A DNA stretch of 28,086 nt from Thermoplasmatota archaeon (GTDB lineage: Archaea; Thermoplasmatota; E2; DHVEG-1). The notes under the pieces were generated by a model. It was not told the origin of the DNA, ran no database searches, and saw only the letters and a program-made list of their open reading frames with translations. The translations under genes were made by a program, and so were the position numbers. The DNA lies in contig JAFGFQ010000040.1 in assembly GCA_016930995.1 (NCBI GenBank), positions 1 through 28,086 of the forward strand, written 5' to 3'. This document shows positions 7,563 through 16,185 of this stretch, in pieces (positions within the stretch are counted from its first letter, which is position 1; each line of letters opens with the position of its first letter).

Positions 7563-8666
7563 TTATGTGTTGATATTCTTTTCAAAAACACGATGTTTTT
7601 TGTTTAAAATCGCACCGGTCAAGGCAATCGTTATGTGAGCGGTTGTGTTCTGTTCGTCAATCCAGCCGACCTCAGCAGCGTTATAACCTCGTTTTTTCAT
7701 TTCTTGTAACGCCTCGTAATTTAACAAAGATCCGATATTCTGCTTCCGCAACTCCTTTGTAATGCCGATGAAATGCAGTTTCCCTGTTTTTATCTTTCGT
7801 TGGGTACAAAGGAAACGGAGTAATTCTAGAGGCCCTAATCGTCCCTTCATCTTCTGAAAGATTTGGTTGTAATCCGGTGTTGCCCAGAGGTACGCAACAG
7901 GTGTTGTATCCTGCTCTGCCACTAAAAACAATCGTGTATCAACAAACCACGCGAGTTGTTTGACTCCGAATCGTGTTTGCACCTCTTTTTGAGGCACGGG
8001 AACATACCCCCAGTGGTCTGAGAAGGTTTCCAAAAAAAGTGGTATCCACCATTTTAACTCCTTTTTTGTCAAGAGTCTCTGGAAAGGACGCACCCGAATA
8101 CCTGATTCGATGCATTGTTTGGCTTTTTTTTCTAATCCTTTCGGTAGCGGGTGAGTTAAATCAATGGAATACTGGAAAAAATCACGGGCTTTTTTCAGTC
8201 CGAAATCCTCAGCAAACGTCAAGTAATACTTCGGTGAGTAGGTGGAAAGTAGACTTGGTCGGGAATCAAAACCCTCAAATAAAAAACCGCAGCCCATATC
8301 AATTCTTCCATCGACTGGTCCTCGCATTATTTTCATGTCTTTTGAGAGCAGCCACTCCTGAGCAGTCTGCAGCAACGCGGTCGCACAAGCAGGATCATTA
8401 ATGCATTCAAAAAAACCAAAATATCCAATGTTCTTTTTGACTGCATCGCAATAGGCATGATCGATAATTGCAGCGATTCGACCGACTGTCTTGTTGTTTC
8501 TCCGGACAACAAACAACTGGCACTCTGCATGTCTCCAAAACGGGTTCTTATTTTTAAAAAAATTATTCATTTCATACCAGAACGGTGCGACCCAGAAAGG
8601 ATTGTTTTGGTAAATCTCAAAAGAAACGCGATAAAATGTTTTGAATTCTTTTCTGTTTTGTATCAC
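7563..8666 (-). CDS. GNAT-fold acyltransferase, YghO-like
   Basis: This 367-residue protein resembles the YghO-type GNAT family. Early landmarks are WVAPFWYEM (25-33), NPFW (41-44), and VGRIAAIIDHAY near residue 61. GFFECINDP follows near 84, and RGPVDG near 115. The C-terminal GNAT half has an acetyl-CoA-loop-like RKQNIGS near 307 and the family-like segment AEVGWIDEQN. Members of this family are usually labelled hypothetical and may modify lipids or small molecules; that is inference. The start is GTG at 8666 without a clear ribosome-binding site. No in-frame ATG lies upstream, and residues encoded farther up do not look conserved. It is the first gene of a probable three-gene operon, preceded by a TATA box at 8721-8730. 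Confidence 0.65.
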   Translation of the reverse strand: MIQNRKEFKTFYRVSFEIYQNNPFWVAPFWYEMNNFFKNKNPFWRHAECQLFVVRRNNKTVGRIAAIIDHAYCDAVKKNIGYFGFFECINDPACATALLQTAQEWLLSKDMKIMRGPVDGRIDMGCGFLFEGFDSRPSLLSTYSPKYYLTFAEDFGLKKARDFFQYSIDLTHPLPKGLEKKAKQCIESGIRVRPFQRLLTKKELKWWIPLFLETFSDHWGYVPVPQKEVQTRFGVKQLAWFVDTRLFLVAEQDTTPVAYLWATPDYNQIFQKMKGRLGPLELLRFLCTQRKIKTGKLHFIGITKELRKQNIGSLLNYEALQEMKKRGYNAAEVGWIDEQNTTAHITIALTGAILNKKHRVFEKNINT

Positions 8667-8720
8667 CTGTGTCTGTATGCTATCCGGAAAATTTCTCTGG
8701 CTTTCTTTATTTGACTCAAA

Positions 8721-8730
8721 GATATATTTT
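8721..8730 (-). promoter_or_regulatory. TATA box for the GNAT-sulfotransferase-amidotransferase operon
   Basis: Read on the minus strand this is AAAATATATC. A transcription start about 25 bases downstream (near 8698) gives a leader of about 30 bases to the GTG at 8666. The 259-base gap between this operon and the upstream ASST gene is otherwise featureless and A/T-rich. Confidence 0.45.
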
Positions 8731-8925
8731 CCCGGAAGGTCTAATGTTGAAGTGGAAATATTGTTTCCTCCATTGTGACAGTAGCGTATTTTATCCTCAT
8801 ATTTTTACTTTCCTAATAAATATTCTTCCCAATTCTATTCCAAATTTCATATTCCCTTAATTAGGACCATCCTAAAAAGAATCTGGTTTAAGCATTCCTT
8901 GTATTTCGGTCATTGAACTGGACTA

Positions 8926-10680
8926 CTAGGCTTGCGTCGAGGTAAAAAAATATGACCAGAGATTTTCTATTCGTTCATGTCTCTGTAAAAAATGTACTAT
9001 GAGTTGATGGAATATCGTCCATCGGAAAGCAGTAAAAGACAACGGTGTGTTCAACAGGATGGGGACAACATCGAAATCACTGGAATTTTGCCTATTCTCA
9101 ACATGGAGGTATCCTTCAAATTTCGATTTTTTTTCATTGGGTGCAATAACCGTTACTTCTATGGTTATTGGTCCGTCCTCCGGTCGAAGATTTTCACCGG
9201 AATCTGGGGTAAATGACCAAATCCCCCAGGTGATAGAAGAACCATTGAGAGTCCAATTCAAGAGGGAATCCGCTCCTCCGATATTTTGTAGCTGAAAACT
9301 TCCCGTGACTGTTTCTCCGGGTTTTACTTTTGACCAAGAAAGACTCCCTGTGCAGTCTAAGTCAGGAATCTTAGGTTCCGGTGGTTCTACGAGGGGCACA
9401 TAATCAATTTTAAAAACATTATTAAGCAATGGAGCAGGGTACTCATTGACGTACTCCCAGACGGTTTCCTTCTGGGGCGTTACTTCAAAGAAGCGACCTG
9501 CAGGACCATTACAGATAAGGGTGTTTCCATTCGGAAGGCGTTGAGCACTAGAGAGAAAATCTGCATAGAAATTCGTAAGAGGCGTAGTTGTGTAACTCCA
9601 AATTGGATTCTCTGGACCGTACGCTGCATTAGCTGCTCGATAGTAACTTCCATTTTCATCTATAGGAGGTATAATTTCATCGACAGAGGAATATTTCGTT
9701 ACGGGTCTGTTTTTTCCGTTATTGAATATTAAAATGTTCCCCTCCCCTGAACATCCCGGGTCTATCCAACGCGCGTCATGCTGACTAAAAAGTTTTTCAT
9801 CACTTGGAGTCCCTGCTCTGTAGGTGACCGGGTTTCCCCAACGGTAGAGGATGTCACCGCCTTTTCCACTCTGCCCCCCGGTATGCCCTGCTGCTTCTGC
9901 AGTTGTCGTACTATGGTCAATGACCCAAATTTCATGAAAATATTTAGAGCTAATAAGTATTTGATCAAACTCTTCATTATAGTCAATCGAGTTACAATGA
10001 AGCCAATCTTCTGGCGAGGTCCCATAATTGATATCGATTAGCTCAGGATGATCAGCAACGATACCAAAATTTTCTTTAGAAGAATCGTAATCTTGGATGA
10101 GATGATCCCAGGCGTGCCATTCCCAGACAATATCACCACTTGTTGGTCCTGTTGGTTTGACCTCAATGATATGATCGGGTTTAAAGATAGTACCTACCAA
10201 ATTTGGATTCCGACCCGCAGCTATTGCTTCATATTGCGTCTTGGTTTCCCATGCGATCAGTAGTATATTGCCGTTTGGGAGTGGTTCAATATCATGATGA
10301 CTTAACACCTGACTGGTGTAATAACGATAATCCCAGACAACGGTTCCATCCCAAGCGATTTTTTGAATACCGCCACCAGCTCCACTCCCTGTAGGAGCTA
10401 TTTTTGCTGTTCGAAGGATAGTTCCATCGTTTAACCAATAGACAGCTTCTCCGGGCAAATAGGAACTCGACCATGTATGATTTATTTCCCCATTTTTATC
10501 GATTAAGTAGGTTGTGAAGGAATTCATTGGTGCAAATAAAATCTGTCCATCTAACATCATTTGGGATTGCCAGTTGTCAAGTTTGAAGCGTTGAGGTATT
10601 GAACCAGGTGCAAAACAAATCCCACTTAATAAAAATACGATAGATAGAATCACTATTCGATACACTACAGTATTTTTCAT
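8926..10680 (-). CDS. Secreted aryl-sulfate sulfotransferase (ASST) with Ig-like domain, copy 1
   Basis: This 584-residue exported protein has a signal peptide at about residues 1-25. The body (about 45-430) has the repeating strand pattern of ASST propellers: HHDIEPLPNGNILLIAWE, DIVWEWHAWDHLIQDYD, NSIDYNEEFDQILISS, IWVIDHSTTT and HDARWIDPG followed by NILIFNNG. ASST enzymes move sulfate from one aryl sulfate to another phenol without PAPS, using a histidine intermediate. Candidate histidines here are in HHD (128-129), HAW (189) and QHD (301). Residues 440-547 form an Ig-like beta domain. The protein ends in a roughly 30-residue tail (from about 553) that resembles the tails of the second ASST and the C13 peptidase. 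It is a paralogue of the neighbouring 10889-12661 gene. The acceptor and donor are unknown. Confidence 0.8.
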   Translation of the reverse strand: MKNTVVYRIVILSIVFLLSGICFAPGSIPQRFKLDNWQSQMMLDGQILFAPMNSFTTYLIDKNGEINHTWSSSYLPGEAVYWLNDGTILRTAKIAPTGSGAGGGIQKIAWDGTVVWDYRYYTSQVLSHHDIEPLPNGNILLIAWETKTQYEAIAAGRNPNLVGTIFKPDHIIEVKPTGPTSGDIVWEWHAWDHLIQDYDSSKENFGIVADHPELIDINYGTSPEDWLHCNSIDYNEEFDQILISSKYFHEIWVIDHSTTTAEAAGHTGGQSGKGGDILYRWGNPVTYRAGTPSDEKLFSQHDARWIDPGCSGEGNILIFNNGKNRPVTKYSSVDEIIPPIDENGSYYRAANAAYGPENPIWSYTTTPLTNFYADFLSSAQRLPNGNTLICNGPAGRFFEVTPQKETVWEYVNEYPAPLLNNVFKIDYVPLVEPPEPKIPDLDCTGSLSWSKVKPGETVTGSFQLQNIGGADSLLNWTLNGSSITWGIWSFTPDSGENLRPEDGPITIEVTVIAPNEKKSKFEGYLHVENRQNSSDFDVVPILLNTPLSFTAFRWTIFHQLIVHFLQRHERIENLWSYFFTSTQA

Positions 10681-10724
10681 ACGAGCTCAACAATTACGTT
10701 CTTCTCAGTTGTTATTTATGCACT

Positions 10725-10738
10725 TAATATATATAAAT
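10725..10738 (-). promoter_or_regulatory. TATA box for ASST copy 1
   Basis: The minus strand reads TTTATATATATTAA. The expected transcription start near 10703 leaves a leader of about 23 bases before the ATG at 10680. The separate promoter suggests this gene need not be co-transcribed with ASST copy 2 upstream. Confidence 0.55.
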
Positions 10739-10888
10739 TGTGTTGTGGTTCTTTTATAAATACTATAAAACAATAGAATAACGAAAATCTGTAAACGTTG
10801 TTTTCAGCCGCAAGTGTTGAAAATCTCCCCTGCTCTATAAAACATTCAAAACACAATGTAATGTTCTTCTGAAAACGAGGCAGATTAC

Positions 10889-12661
10889 CTATGAGATGAG
10901 ATTCCAGAGTTTTTCAAAAAAGACATGGTGCTGTAAGAAATGCAAGACAACCTGCTGAAGTATCGTCCACCAATGAGGAATAAGTGCAACTGGTGTCTTA
11001 AGGGTCACTGGAATCGTGTCGTAATCGGATTGGTTGTTGATGTTTTCCACACGGAGATATCCTTCAAAGTCTGTATTTGGCTCATTTGGGGCAATCACAG
11101 TAACCTGTACGGTTTTTTGACCGTCTGCTCGAGTGAGGTTTATTCCCGATTGTGGGTTAAACGTCCAATTCCCCCAAGATATCGAAGAGGTATTTACAGT
11201 CCAATTCAGCAAGGACCCCTCGTCTCCAATGTTCTCCACCTGAAAGCTTCCATTCACTGTCGCACCAGGTTCAATTTGAGTCCATGAGAGAATTCCAGAA
11301 CATTCTAAATTTGAAGTTTTATTTTCATTTGGTGGTTGCTGTTCGACAGGGGGAATAAACTCTACTTTCAATACCTCCCCTGTGCTAGAATATTGCCACA
11401 CTGTTGATCCTGTTGGAGTGACCTCAAAGAGTTTTCCAGGATTTTCTCCATTGCATATGAGGGTATTGCCACTGGCAAGTCGTGTGGCACCAGACAGATG
11501 ACTTGCGTAAAAACGTGGTGTAGGATTATACATCCAAGTTTGCGCAGTCGGTCCATAAGCGGCACCATGCGCAATGTAGTAAATCCCACTAGTGTCTACA
11601 GGGGGAACGATTTCATCAACAGTGCTATAAGAGCGGCCCCACCCATTGTTGAAGATTAGAATATTTCCTTCCCCAGGACATCCCTCATCAATCCATGTTG
11701 TGTCATGCTGTTCATATAATTTTCTATCACTTGAGCTGCCTCGGTCGTACACTTGCGGATTGCCCCAGCGGTAGAGCAGATCCCCACCTTTTCCGCTGTT
11801 ACCACCGGTATGGCTAGCTGCCTGTGCTGTCGTCGTGCTATGGTCAATGACCCAAATCTCACTATAATATCGGACACTGATTACTATTTGGTCAAGCTTT
11901 TCGTTGTAATCAATGGAGTTCGTATGCATTAAATCTTTATCTGAGCTTGTTCGATAATTGATATCTATGAGTTCCGGATGATCAGCGACGACTCCGTAAT
12001 TTGCTTTGGTCGGATCATAATCTTGGATAAGATGATCCCAGGCGTGCCATTCCCACACAATATCACCGCTTGTTGGCCCTGTCGGTTGAACTTCAATGAT
12101 ATGATCAGGCCAAAGACCTGCGCTGCCAACATAACTAGGGTTTCTGCCTGCAGCGATGGCTTCTGTACGCGTTTTTGTTTCCCAGGCAATTAGAAGCACA
12201 TTACCATTTGGGAGAATGCATATATCATGATGGCTAAGGTCCCCGTTCGTGTTATATCTGTAATCCCAGACAACGGTTCCATCCCATTCTACTTTTTGTA
12301 CTCCTCCACCCGCTCCGCCAGTACCTGGGCCAACACCAACTCGTATGGTTCGGATGATTGATCCATCACCAACCCATCGTACCATACAACCAGGCAAATA
12401 ACTACTGGACCATGTATGATTCAAGGCACCTGAACTCTCTCGTAAATAGGTCGTCGTACTATACATCGGTGAATATAATATCTGACCTTCGAGAGGCATT
12501 GTTGCTGGGTACGAATCCTCGTTTTCCTGAAGAGCTGCAGATCTCTGTTGAGGTGATGCGAGTGGTACAAAATACCCTCCTATTAAAACGATTATCATAA
12601 AAGAGATTATCAAGCGTAATTTCACCATAGTCTTTCCCGCGGGTAAACGTTCCTCATACAT
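10889..12661 (-). CDS. Secreted aryl-sulfate sulfotransferase (ASST) with Ig-like domain, copy 2
   Basis: This 590-residue paralogue of the 8926-10680 product has the same architecture: signal peptide, ASST propeller, Ig-like domain (ILSWTQIEPGATVNGSFQVE onward) and C-terminal tail. Diagnostic segments shared with copy 1 include LSHHDI, IVWEWHAWDHLIQDYD, WVIDHSTTTA, YRWGNP and ILIFNNG. QHDTTWIDEGCPGEGN replaces the HDARW segment. The ATG at 12661 is supported by GGGGAT six bases upstream. An internal ATG at 12628 would give a shorter, more typical signal peptide (MVKLRLIISF) and cannot be excluded. The gene diverges from the sulfotransferase at 12804 across a short shared promoter. Nucleotide identity with copy 1 is very high in places, so the pair looks recently duplicated or partly converted. 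Confidence 0.8.
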   Translation of the reverse strand: MYEERLPAGKTMVKLRLIISFMIIVLIGGYFVPLASPQQRSAALQENEDSYPATMPLEGQILYSPMYSTTTYLRESSGALNHTWSSSYLPGCMVRWVGDGSIIRTIRVGVGPGTGGAGGGVQKVEWDGTVVWDYRYNTNGDLSHHDICILPNGNVLLIAWETKTRTEAIAAGRNPSYVGSAGLWPDHIIEVQPTGPTSGDIVWEWHAWDHLIQDYDPTKANYGVVADHPELIDINYRTSSDKDLMHTNSIDYNEKLDQIVISVRYYSEIWVIDHSTTTAQAASHTGGNSGKGGDLLYRWGNPQVYDRGSSSDRKLYEQHDTTWIDEGCPGEGNILIFNNGWGRSYSTVDEIVPPVDTSGIYYIAHGAAYGPTAQTWMYNPTPRFYASHLSGATRLASGNTLICNGENPGKLFEVTPTGSTVWQYSSTGEVLKVEFIPPVEQQPPNENKTSNLECSGILSWTQIEPGATVNGSFQVENIGDEGSLLNWTVNTSSISWGNWTFNPQSGINLTRADGQKTVQVTVIAPNEPNTDFEGYLRVENINNQSDYDTIPVTLKTPVALIPHWWTILQQVVLHFLQHHVFFEKLWNLIS

Positions 12662-12704
12662 AATAGTATCCCCTATGGACTTTATAATTCTTATCAGGAG
12701 TATC

Positions 12705-12720
12705 CTTTAAATATTTTTTT
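12705..12720. promoter_or_regulatory. Shared near-palindromic TATA region between ASST copy 2 and sulfotransferase copy 2
   Basis: CTTTAAATATTTTTTT reads as a TATA box on both strands. On the + strand it would start transcription near 12738. On the - strand it would start near 12686, about 25 bases before the ASST ATG. One element could therefore serve both genes. Confidence 0.5.
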
Positions 12721-12803
12721 CCCAAATCCATACCAAAACAATGTTTTATTGTTATAAATCCTTTAAAAAGTTTAATGTAGCCAGGGGGAAATATACTTCT
12801 CTA

Positions 12804-13922
12804 ATGGAATTTGACAATTTAAAGGAACTTGCGCTGTATACAAAAAACACTCCCTTACCAGGGTATACTCTTCCAAACTTACTGTATCTTCTCTTCCAGA
12901 ACAAATTTAAGATAGACCTTCAGTACATTCCAAGGACAGTGTACTCACTGGCCTTAAGCTCAATAATGTGTCCTTTTTACCTCAAAGAACGTATTCAATT
13001 TGATAGACGTATCCAACATACAGAAATCACAAAACCACCTGTTTTTATCATCGGTCATTGGAGAAGTGGGACGACGTTTGTTCATAATGTCCTTTCCCAT
13101 GATGAAACACTGGGGTACTTTTCAACATTCCAAGCATATCTCCCAGCGATTTTCCTAGGCAGTGAGAAGCTCTTCAAACCTCTTGTCTCTCTGAGCATAC
13201 CACAGAAAAGACCGATGGATGACGTAAAAATGGATGCAGATTTTCCTCAGGAAGATCAGTATGCGGTTGGTGCGTTCTCCCCGTATTCCTATTATCATGG
13301 TTGGTGTTTTCCTTGCTTGATGGAATATTATAACAACTCTGTGTGTATGAACGATGTTTCCAAAAAAACAATAGAAGACTGGAAGCAATGTTATTTATAT
13401 CTTCTCAAGAAAATAACCCTGTATCAACAAGGGAAACAATTGGTGCTGAAAAATCAGGATAACACGGGGAAAATCAGAATTTTGCTTGAGATGTTCCCTG
13501 AAGCAAAATTTATTTTTTTATATCGAAATCCATATGACCTGTATTCCTCCATGATGAAATTCATAAGAATAGCAATCCCTCGCTATTGCATTCAAAAACC
13601 ACCAAAAATACAGGATGTCGAACAGAGCATGATGTCTCTTTACACAAAGATAATTCAGAAATACCTTCGAGAAAGGACTGCTCTCCCTGCGGGAAATCTT
13701 GTCGAAGTCCGCTATGAAGACTATATTTCTCAACCTCTGAAGGAAACTCAACGTATTTACGAAACACTTCATCTGAAGGGATTCCAAGAAGCGAAACCCG
13801 CGTTTCAAACATACATTGATACTCAAAAAAGTATGAGAAGAGATCAGTATGTCCTAACTGAAGAATCCAAACAGAAAATAGAAGAAATGTGGGGTTTTGC
13901 AATTAAAGAATTTGGATACTAA
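12804..13922 (+). CDS. PAPS-dependent sulfotransferase family protein (Sulfotransfer_3-like), copy 2
   Basis: This 372-residue paralogue of the 6410-7540 product has the same landmarks. PPVFIIGHWRSGTTFVHNVL is the phosphosulfate loop, then KRPMDDVKM, QEDQYAVGAF, LKNQDNTGKI and FIFLYRNPYDLYSS as the 3'-phosphate-binding strand. VEVRYEDYISQPL near the end matches VEIRYEDLISNPI of copy 1. The ATG at 12804 is preferred because it aligns the N-terminus with copy 1. An in-frame ATG at 12741 would add 21 residues and would be almost leaderless relative to the TATA box at 12705. It diverges from ASST copy 2. The stop lies 22 bases from the end of the convergent ABC-2 permease gene. Confidence 0.8.
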   Translation: MEFDNLKELALYTKNTPLPGYTLPNLLYLLFQNKFKIDLQYIPRTVYSLALSSIMCPFYLKERIQFDRRIQHTEITKPPVFIIGHWRSGTTFVHNVLSHDETLGYFSTFQAYLPAIFLGSEKLFKPLVSLSIPQKRPMDDVKMDADFPQEDQYAVGAFSPYSYYHGWCFPCLMEYYNNSVCMNDVSKKTIEDWKQCYLYLLKKITLYQQGKQLVLKNQDNTGKIRILLEMFPEAKFIFLYRNPYDLYSSMMKFIRIAIPRYCIQKPPKIQDVEQSMMSLYTKIIQKYLRERTALPAGNLVEVRYEDYISQPLKETQRIYETLHLKGFQEAKPAFQTYIDTQKSMRRDQYVLTEESKQKIEEMWGFAIKEFGY

Positions 13923-13944
13923 AACAACCTGATACGGGTTTTAT

Positions 13945-15018
13945 TTAAGTCCATTTCGTCAGTATCTTTTCCCTGTTAAAAACCGCTTTTACAAAATAAA
14001 AGAGCAACAGGTCGATAAGTCCATAGAGCCCTGCGAAAATGACTATCATCCATGGTGAAAGGAAGATAAAACCTGATAACACGCCAAGCATGAGCACAAC
14101 GACAGGCATGACGATAAACCCTCCCAGTTGTTGTGCTGCTCGCACATCACTTACCTTTGATGAGACAAGAACGCACGCAAGCACGCTCATTAAACAAGCG
14201 GTTGGGGCCAGGAGCACCATTGATAGAATCCAGCTGAGGTTCGGAAGCAAGGGATACCCCACTTTTGGTATTAAGACGATATCGAGGAGTACTACTCCTA
14301 AGGTAAATGCCAGAAGCGTCGAGCCCATTGAGGGGAGAAATGAAGAAAATATCTTCCCGGCGAGGAGTTCACCATCTGTTGTTGGTGTGGCAAGGAGTGG
14401 CTCGAGACTGCGGTTGTTTTTTTCACCAACGATGCTGTACGTCGCGATAATCGTCGGTAGCGTCGCAGGAATGATGATAAAAATCATGAGCACCATGTTA
14501 AACATCAGGGGGAGAACCTGATCGATCTCTGATGGTTTTGTCTTTGTGAATCTCAGGTTTGAAGAGACGGCAAGGATGTATCTTCCAGTTAACCCTCTGC
14601 CCTCTGAGCGGATCACTGTAACATTCGTAAGAAATGTAGAGGAAAGGGAGCTGTTCTGGATCGTAGAATCCGAAATTGTTGTATTATCAAGGACACAGGA
14701 TATGATGATACAACGAGTGAGTTGAACATTCTTAAGGGTCGTATGATGCAGGACTGCTGCGGTCAACGAAGTATTTTCAATAGTGTGATTCGTCCATGGG
14801 GGCGATGTATCTTCAGGGTAGCTCCCTATTTGAAGGAGTCCATCGACATCCCAGGGTCTGTCAAGCGGCACCATTGTCACCATGGGGACGAACATGACAA
14901 GGGGAAGGACCACGCCAAGGACAATTGGCATCGCAACGATTGATCCGATGACAAGTTTCTGTTTCTTGAACTCGTCAAGGTCCTTGCGCATCACAATCCA
15001 TGCGTTCCGCCAGTGCAT
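13945..15018 (-). CDS. ABC-2 type transporter permease with a pentapeptide-repeat-like outer loop
   Basis: This 357-residue membrane protein pairs with the ATPase encoded immediately upstream. The first helix lies near residues 22-50. A cluster of about five helices follows from about 168, with IIPATLPTIIATYSIVGEKNNRSLEPLLATP being the family-typical segment (split here between helix and cytoplasmic loop). Between them, residues 51-160 form an outer domain. From residue 80 to 135 a hydrophobic Ile, Leu or Val recurs at every fifth position, as in pentapeptide-repeat right-handed beta-helices. Its start ATG overlaps the ATPase stop codon by one base (TAATG), so translation is coupled. Likely role: half of an ABC-2/NatB-type exporter. 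The substrate is unknown. Confidence 0.8.
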   Translation of the reverse strand: MHWRNAWIVMRKDLDEFKKQKLVIGSIVAMPIVLGVVLPLVMFVPMVTMVPLDRPWDVDGLLQIGSYPEDTSPPWTNHTIENTSLTAAVLHHTTLKNVQLTRCIIISCVLDNTTISDSTIQNSSLSSTFLTNVTVIRSEGRGLTGRYILAVSSNLRFTKTKPSEIDQVLPLMFNMVLMIFIIIPATLPTIIATYSIVGEKNNRSLEPLLATPTTDGELLAGKIFSSFLPSMGSTLLAFTLGVVLLDIVLIPKVGYPLLPNLSWILSMVLLAPTACLMSVLACVLVSSKVSDVRAAQQLGGFIVMPVVVLMLGVLSGFIFLSPWMIVIFAGLYGLIDLLLFYFVKAVFNREKILTKWT

Positions 15019-15944
15019 TACCGCCCAGCCTCCTCGATGAGTTTGAGGTACACATCCTCCAAGGAATGTTCTTCTTCTGAGACAAATTGGACTTGAAGAC
15101 CTTGTTGCATCAACCAGGAGATCACTTTTGGATTATCCTCTTCTGGGTCCCTTACGTTGAAGGTCAGTTGGTTTCCATGTATCTGTATCTGGGAGACGTA
15201 ACCAAGGGAAGAGAGAGCATTTGGTAACGATGCAGGAATATGCTGTAGTGTGATGTTGATTGTCCGTGCGAATAATCCTCGTGCCAATTCTTTCGGACTC
15301 CCCACCCGTACGATTCTATTTTTCACCAATGCAACCTTATCGCAGATACGTTCTGCCTCTGAGAGATTGTGGGTATTGATAAGGATAGTGTTCCCCCGTT
15401 TTTTCATGTCAAGGATGTAATCTCTTACGAGTTTTGCTGCTGCAGGGTCAAGACTTGCGGTTGGTTCATCAAGAAAAATATATTTCGGATCATGGATTAA
15501 CGCACGTGCGATAGCAATCTTCTGTTTCATTCCTTTTGAAAATCCACCAACTGGTTCATTCCGACGATCCCATAAGCCAAGATTCGTTAGGGTGGTCTGA
15601 ATCGATTCTTCTCGCCTTTTTTTCGGGACTCCATAGAACTGTCCAAAGTACTCAAGGTTCTTATATGCTCCAAGTGTCTCATATAAACCAGGTACTTCTG
15701 GGAGTAATCCAATCATCCCACGGATATTTTGTGCATCGTCTTTTTTTGTAATATCATAAGAGTCAATGTGTGCATACCCAGATGTCGGTCGGATGAGGCA
15801 GGAAAGCATTCGCATCGTCGTGGTTTTTCCAGCACCATTTGGGCCAAGAAGCCCAAAGATACATCCATCAGGTATCTCCAGGGAGAAATCTTGAATCGCG
15901 GTGATTGATTCGAACGTCTTTGTTAATTCTTTACAGATGATCAT
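15018..15944 (-). CDS. ABC-2 type transporter ATP-binding protein
   Basis: This 308-residue ATPase powers the permease encoded next to it. It shows Walker A GPNGAGKTTT (34-43), the signature GGFSKGMKQK, Walker B YIFLDEPTASLD and the switch histidine in NTHNLSEAERICD. The C-terminal 80 residues are the extra domain typical of drug-type or NatA-type ABC proteins. GGGTGAG upstream of the ATG is a plausible ribosome-binding site. It starts the two-gene exporter operon and diverges from smc. The transported compound cannot be read from the sequence. Confidence 0.9.
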   Translation of the reverse strand: MIICKELTKTFESITAIQDFSLEIPDGCIFGLLGPNGAGKTTTMRMLSCLIRPTSGYAHIDSYDITKKDDAQNIRGMIGLLPEVPGLYETLGAYKNLEYFGQFYGVPKKRREESIQTTLTNLGLWDRRNEPVGGFSKGMKQKIAIARALIHDPKYIFLDEPTASLDPAAAKLVRDYILDMKKRGNTILINTHNLSEAERICDKVALVKNRIVRVGSPKELARGLFARTINITLQHIPASLPNALSSLGYVSQIQIHGNQLTFNVRDPEEDNPKVISWLMQQGLQVQFVSEEEHSLEDVYLKLIEEAGR

Positions 15945-16100
15945 TTCCCACTCACCCTTCGTTTTCAGACAATGACTACCCGTATTTCCCCTATCTTAAT
16001 AAAGTTAGTAGATAAAAATCGTACGTTCTCACAGATGCTCGGAGAAGATTTTTTTCTCTCTTACTTTCTTTTTTTCCAACAACCTGCATATTATCTCCAA

Positions 16101-16112
16101 AATTTTATATAC
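16101..16112 (+). promoter_or_regulatory. TATA box for the smc-scpA-scpB operon
   Basis: AATTTTATATAC sits about 75-85 bases before the smc ATG. A start near 16135 leaves a leader of about 50 bases that ends in GGAAAGGG just before the ATG. The rest of the 241-base divergent gap shows no gene; a 61-codon frame at 15972-16157 is not convincing. Confidence 0.5.
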
Positions 16113-16185
16113 AGTTTTCTGTTTCTCCTTACTGGGATGCCGGAATCGGTAAAATAGGAGCGGACTTGCTTCATAGTGGAAAGGG

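Noticed and set aside
8457..8860. Two small + strand frames overlapping the GNAT start and its upstream spacer
   Set aside because: They overlap a supported gene and an A/T-rich promoter region, with no start signals and no family resemblance.
14039..14521. A 160-codon frame antisense to the ABC-2 permease
   Set aside because: It has no domain or start signal and lies entirely opposite a well-supported membrane protein.
15972..16157. A 61-codon + strand frame between the ABC ATPase and smc
   Set aside because: It lacks a ribosome-binding site, runs over the smc TATA box and has an aromatic-rich composition typical of translated AT-rich spacer.
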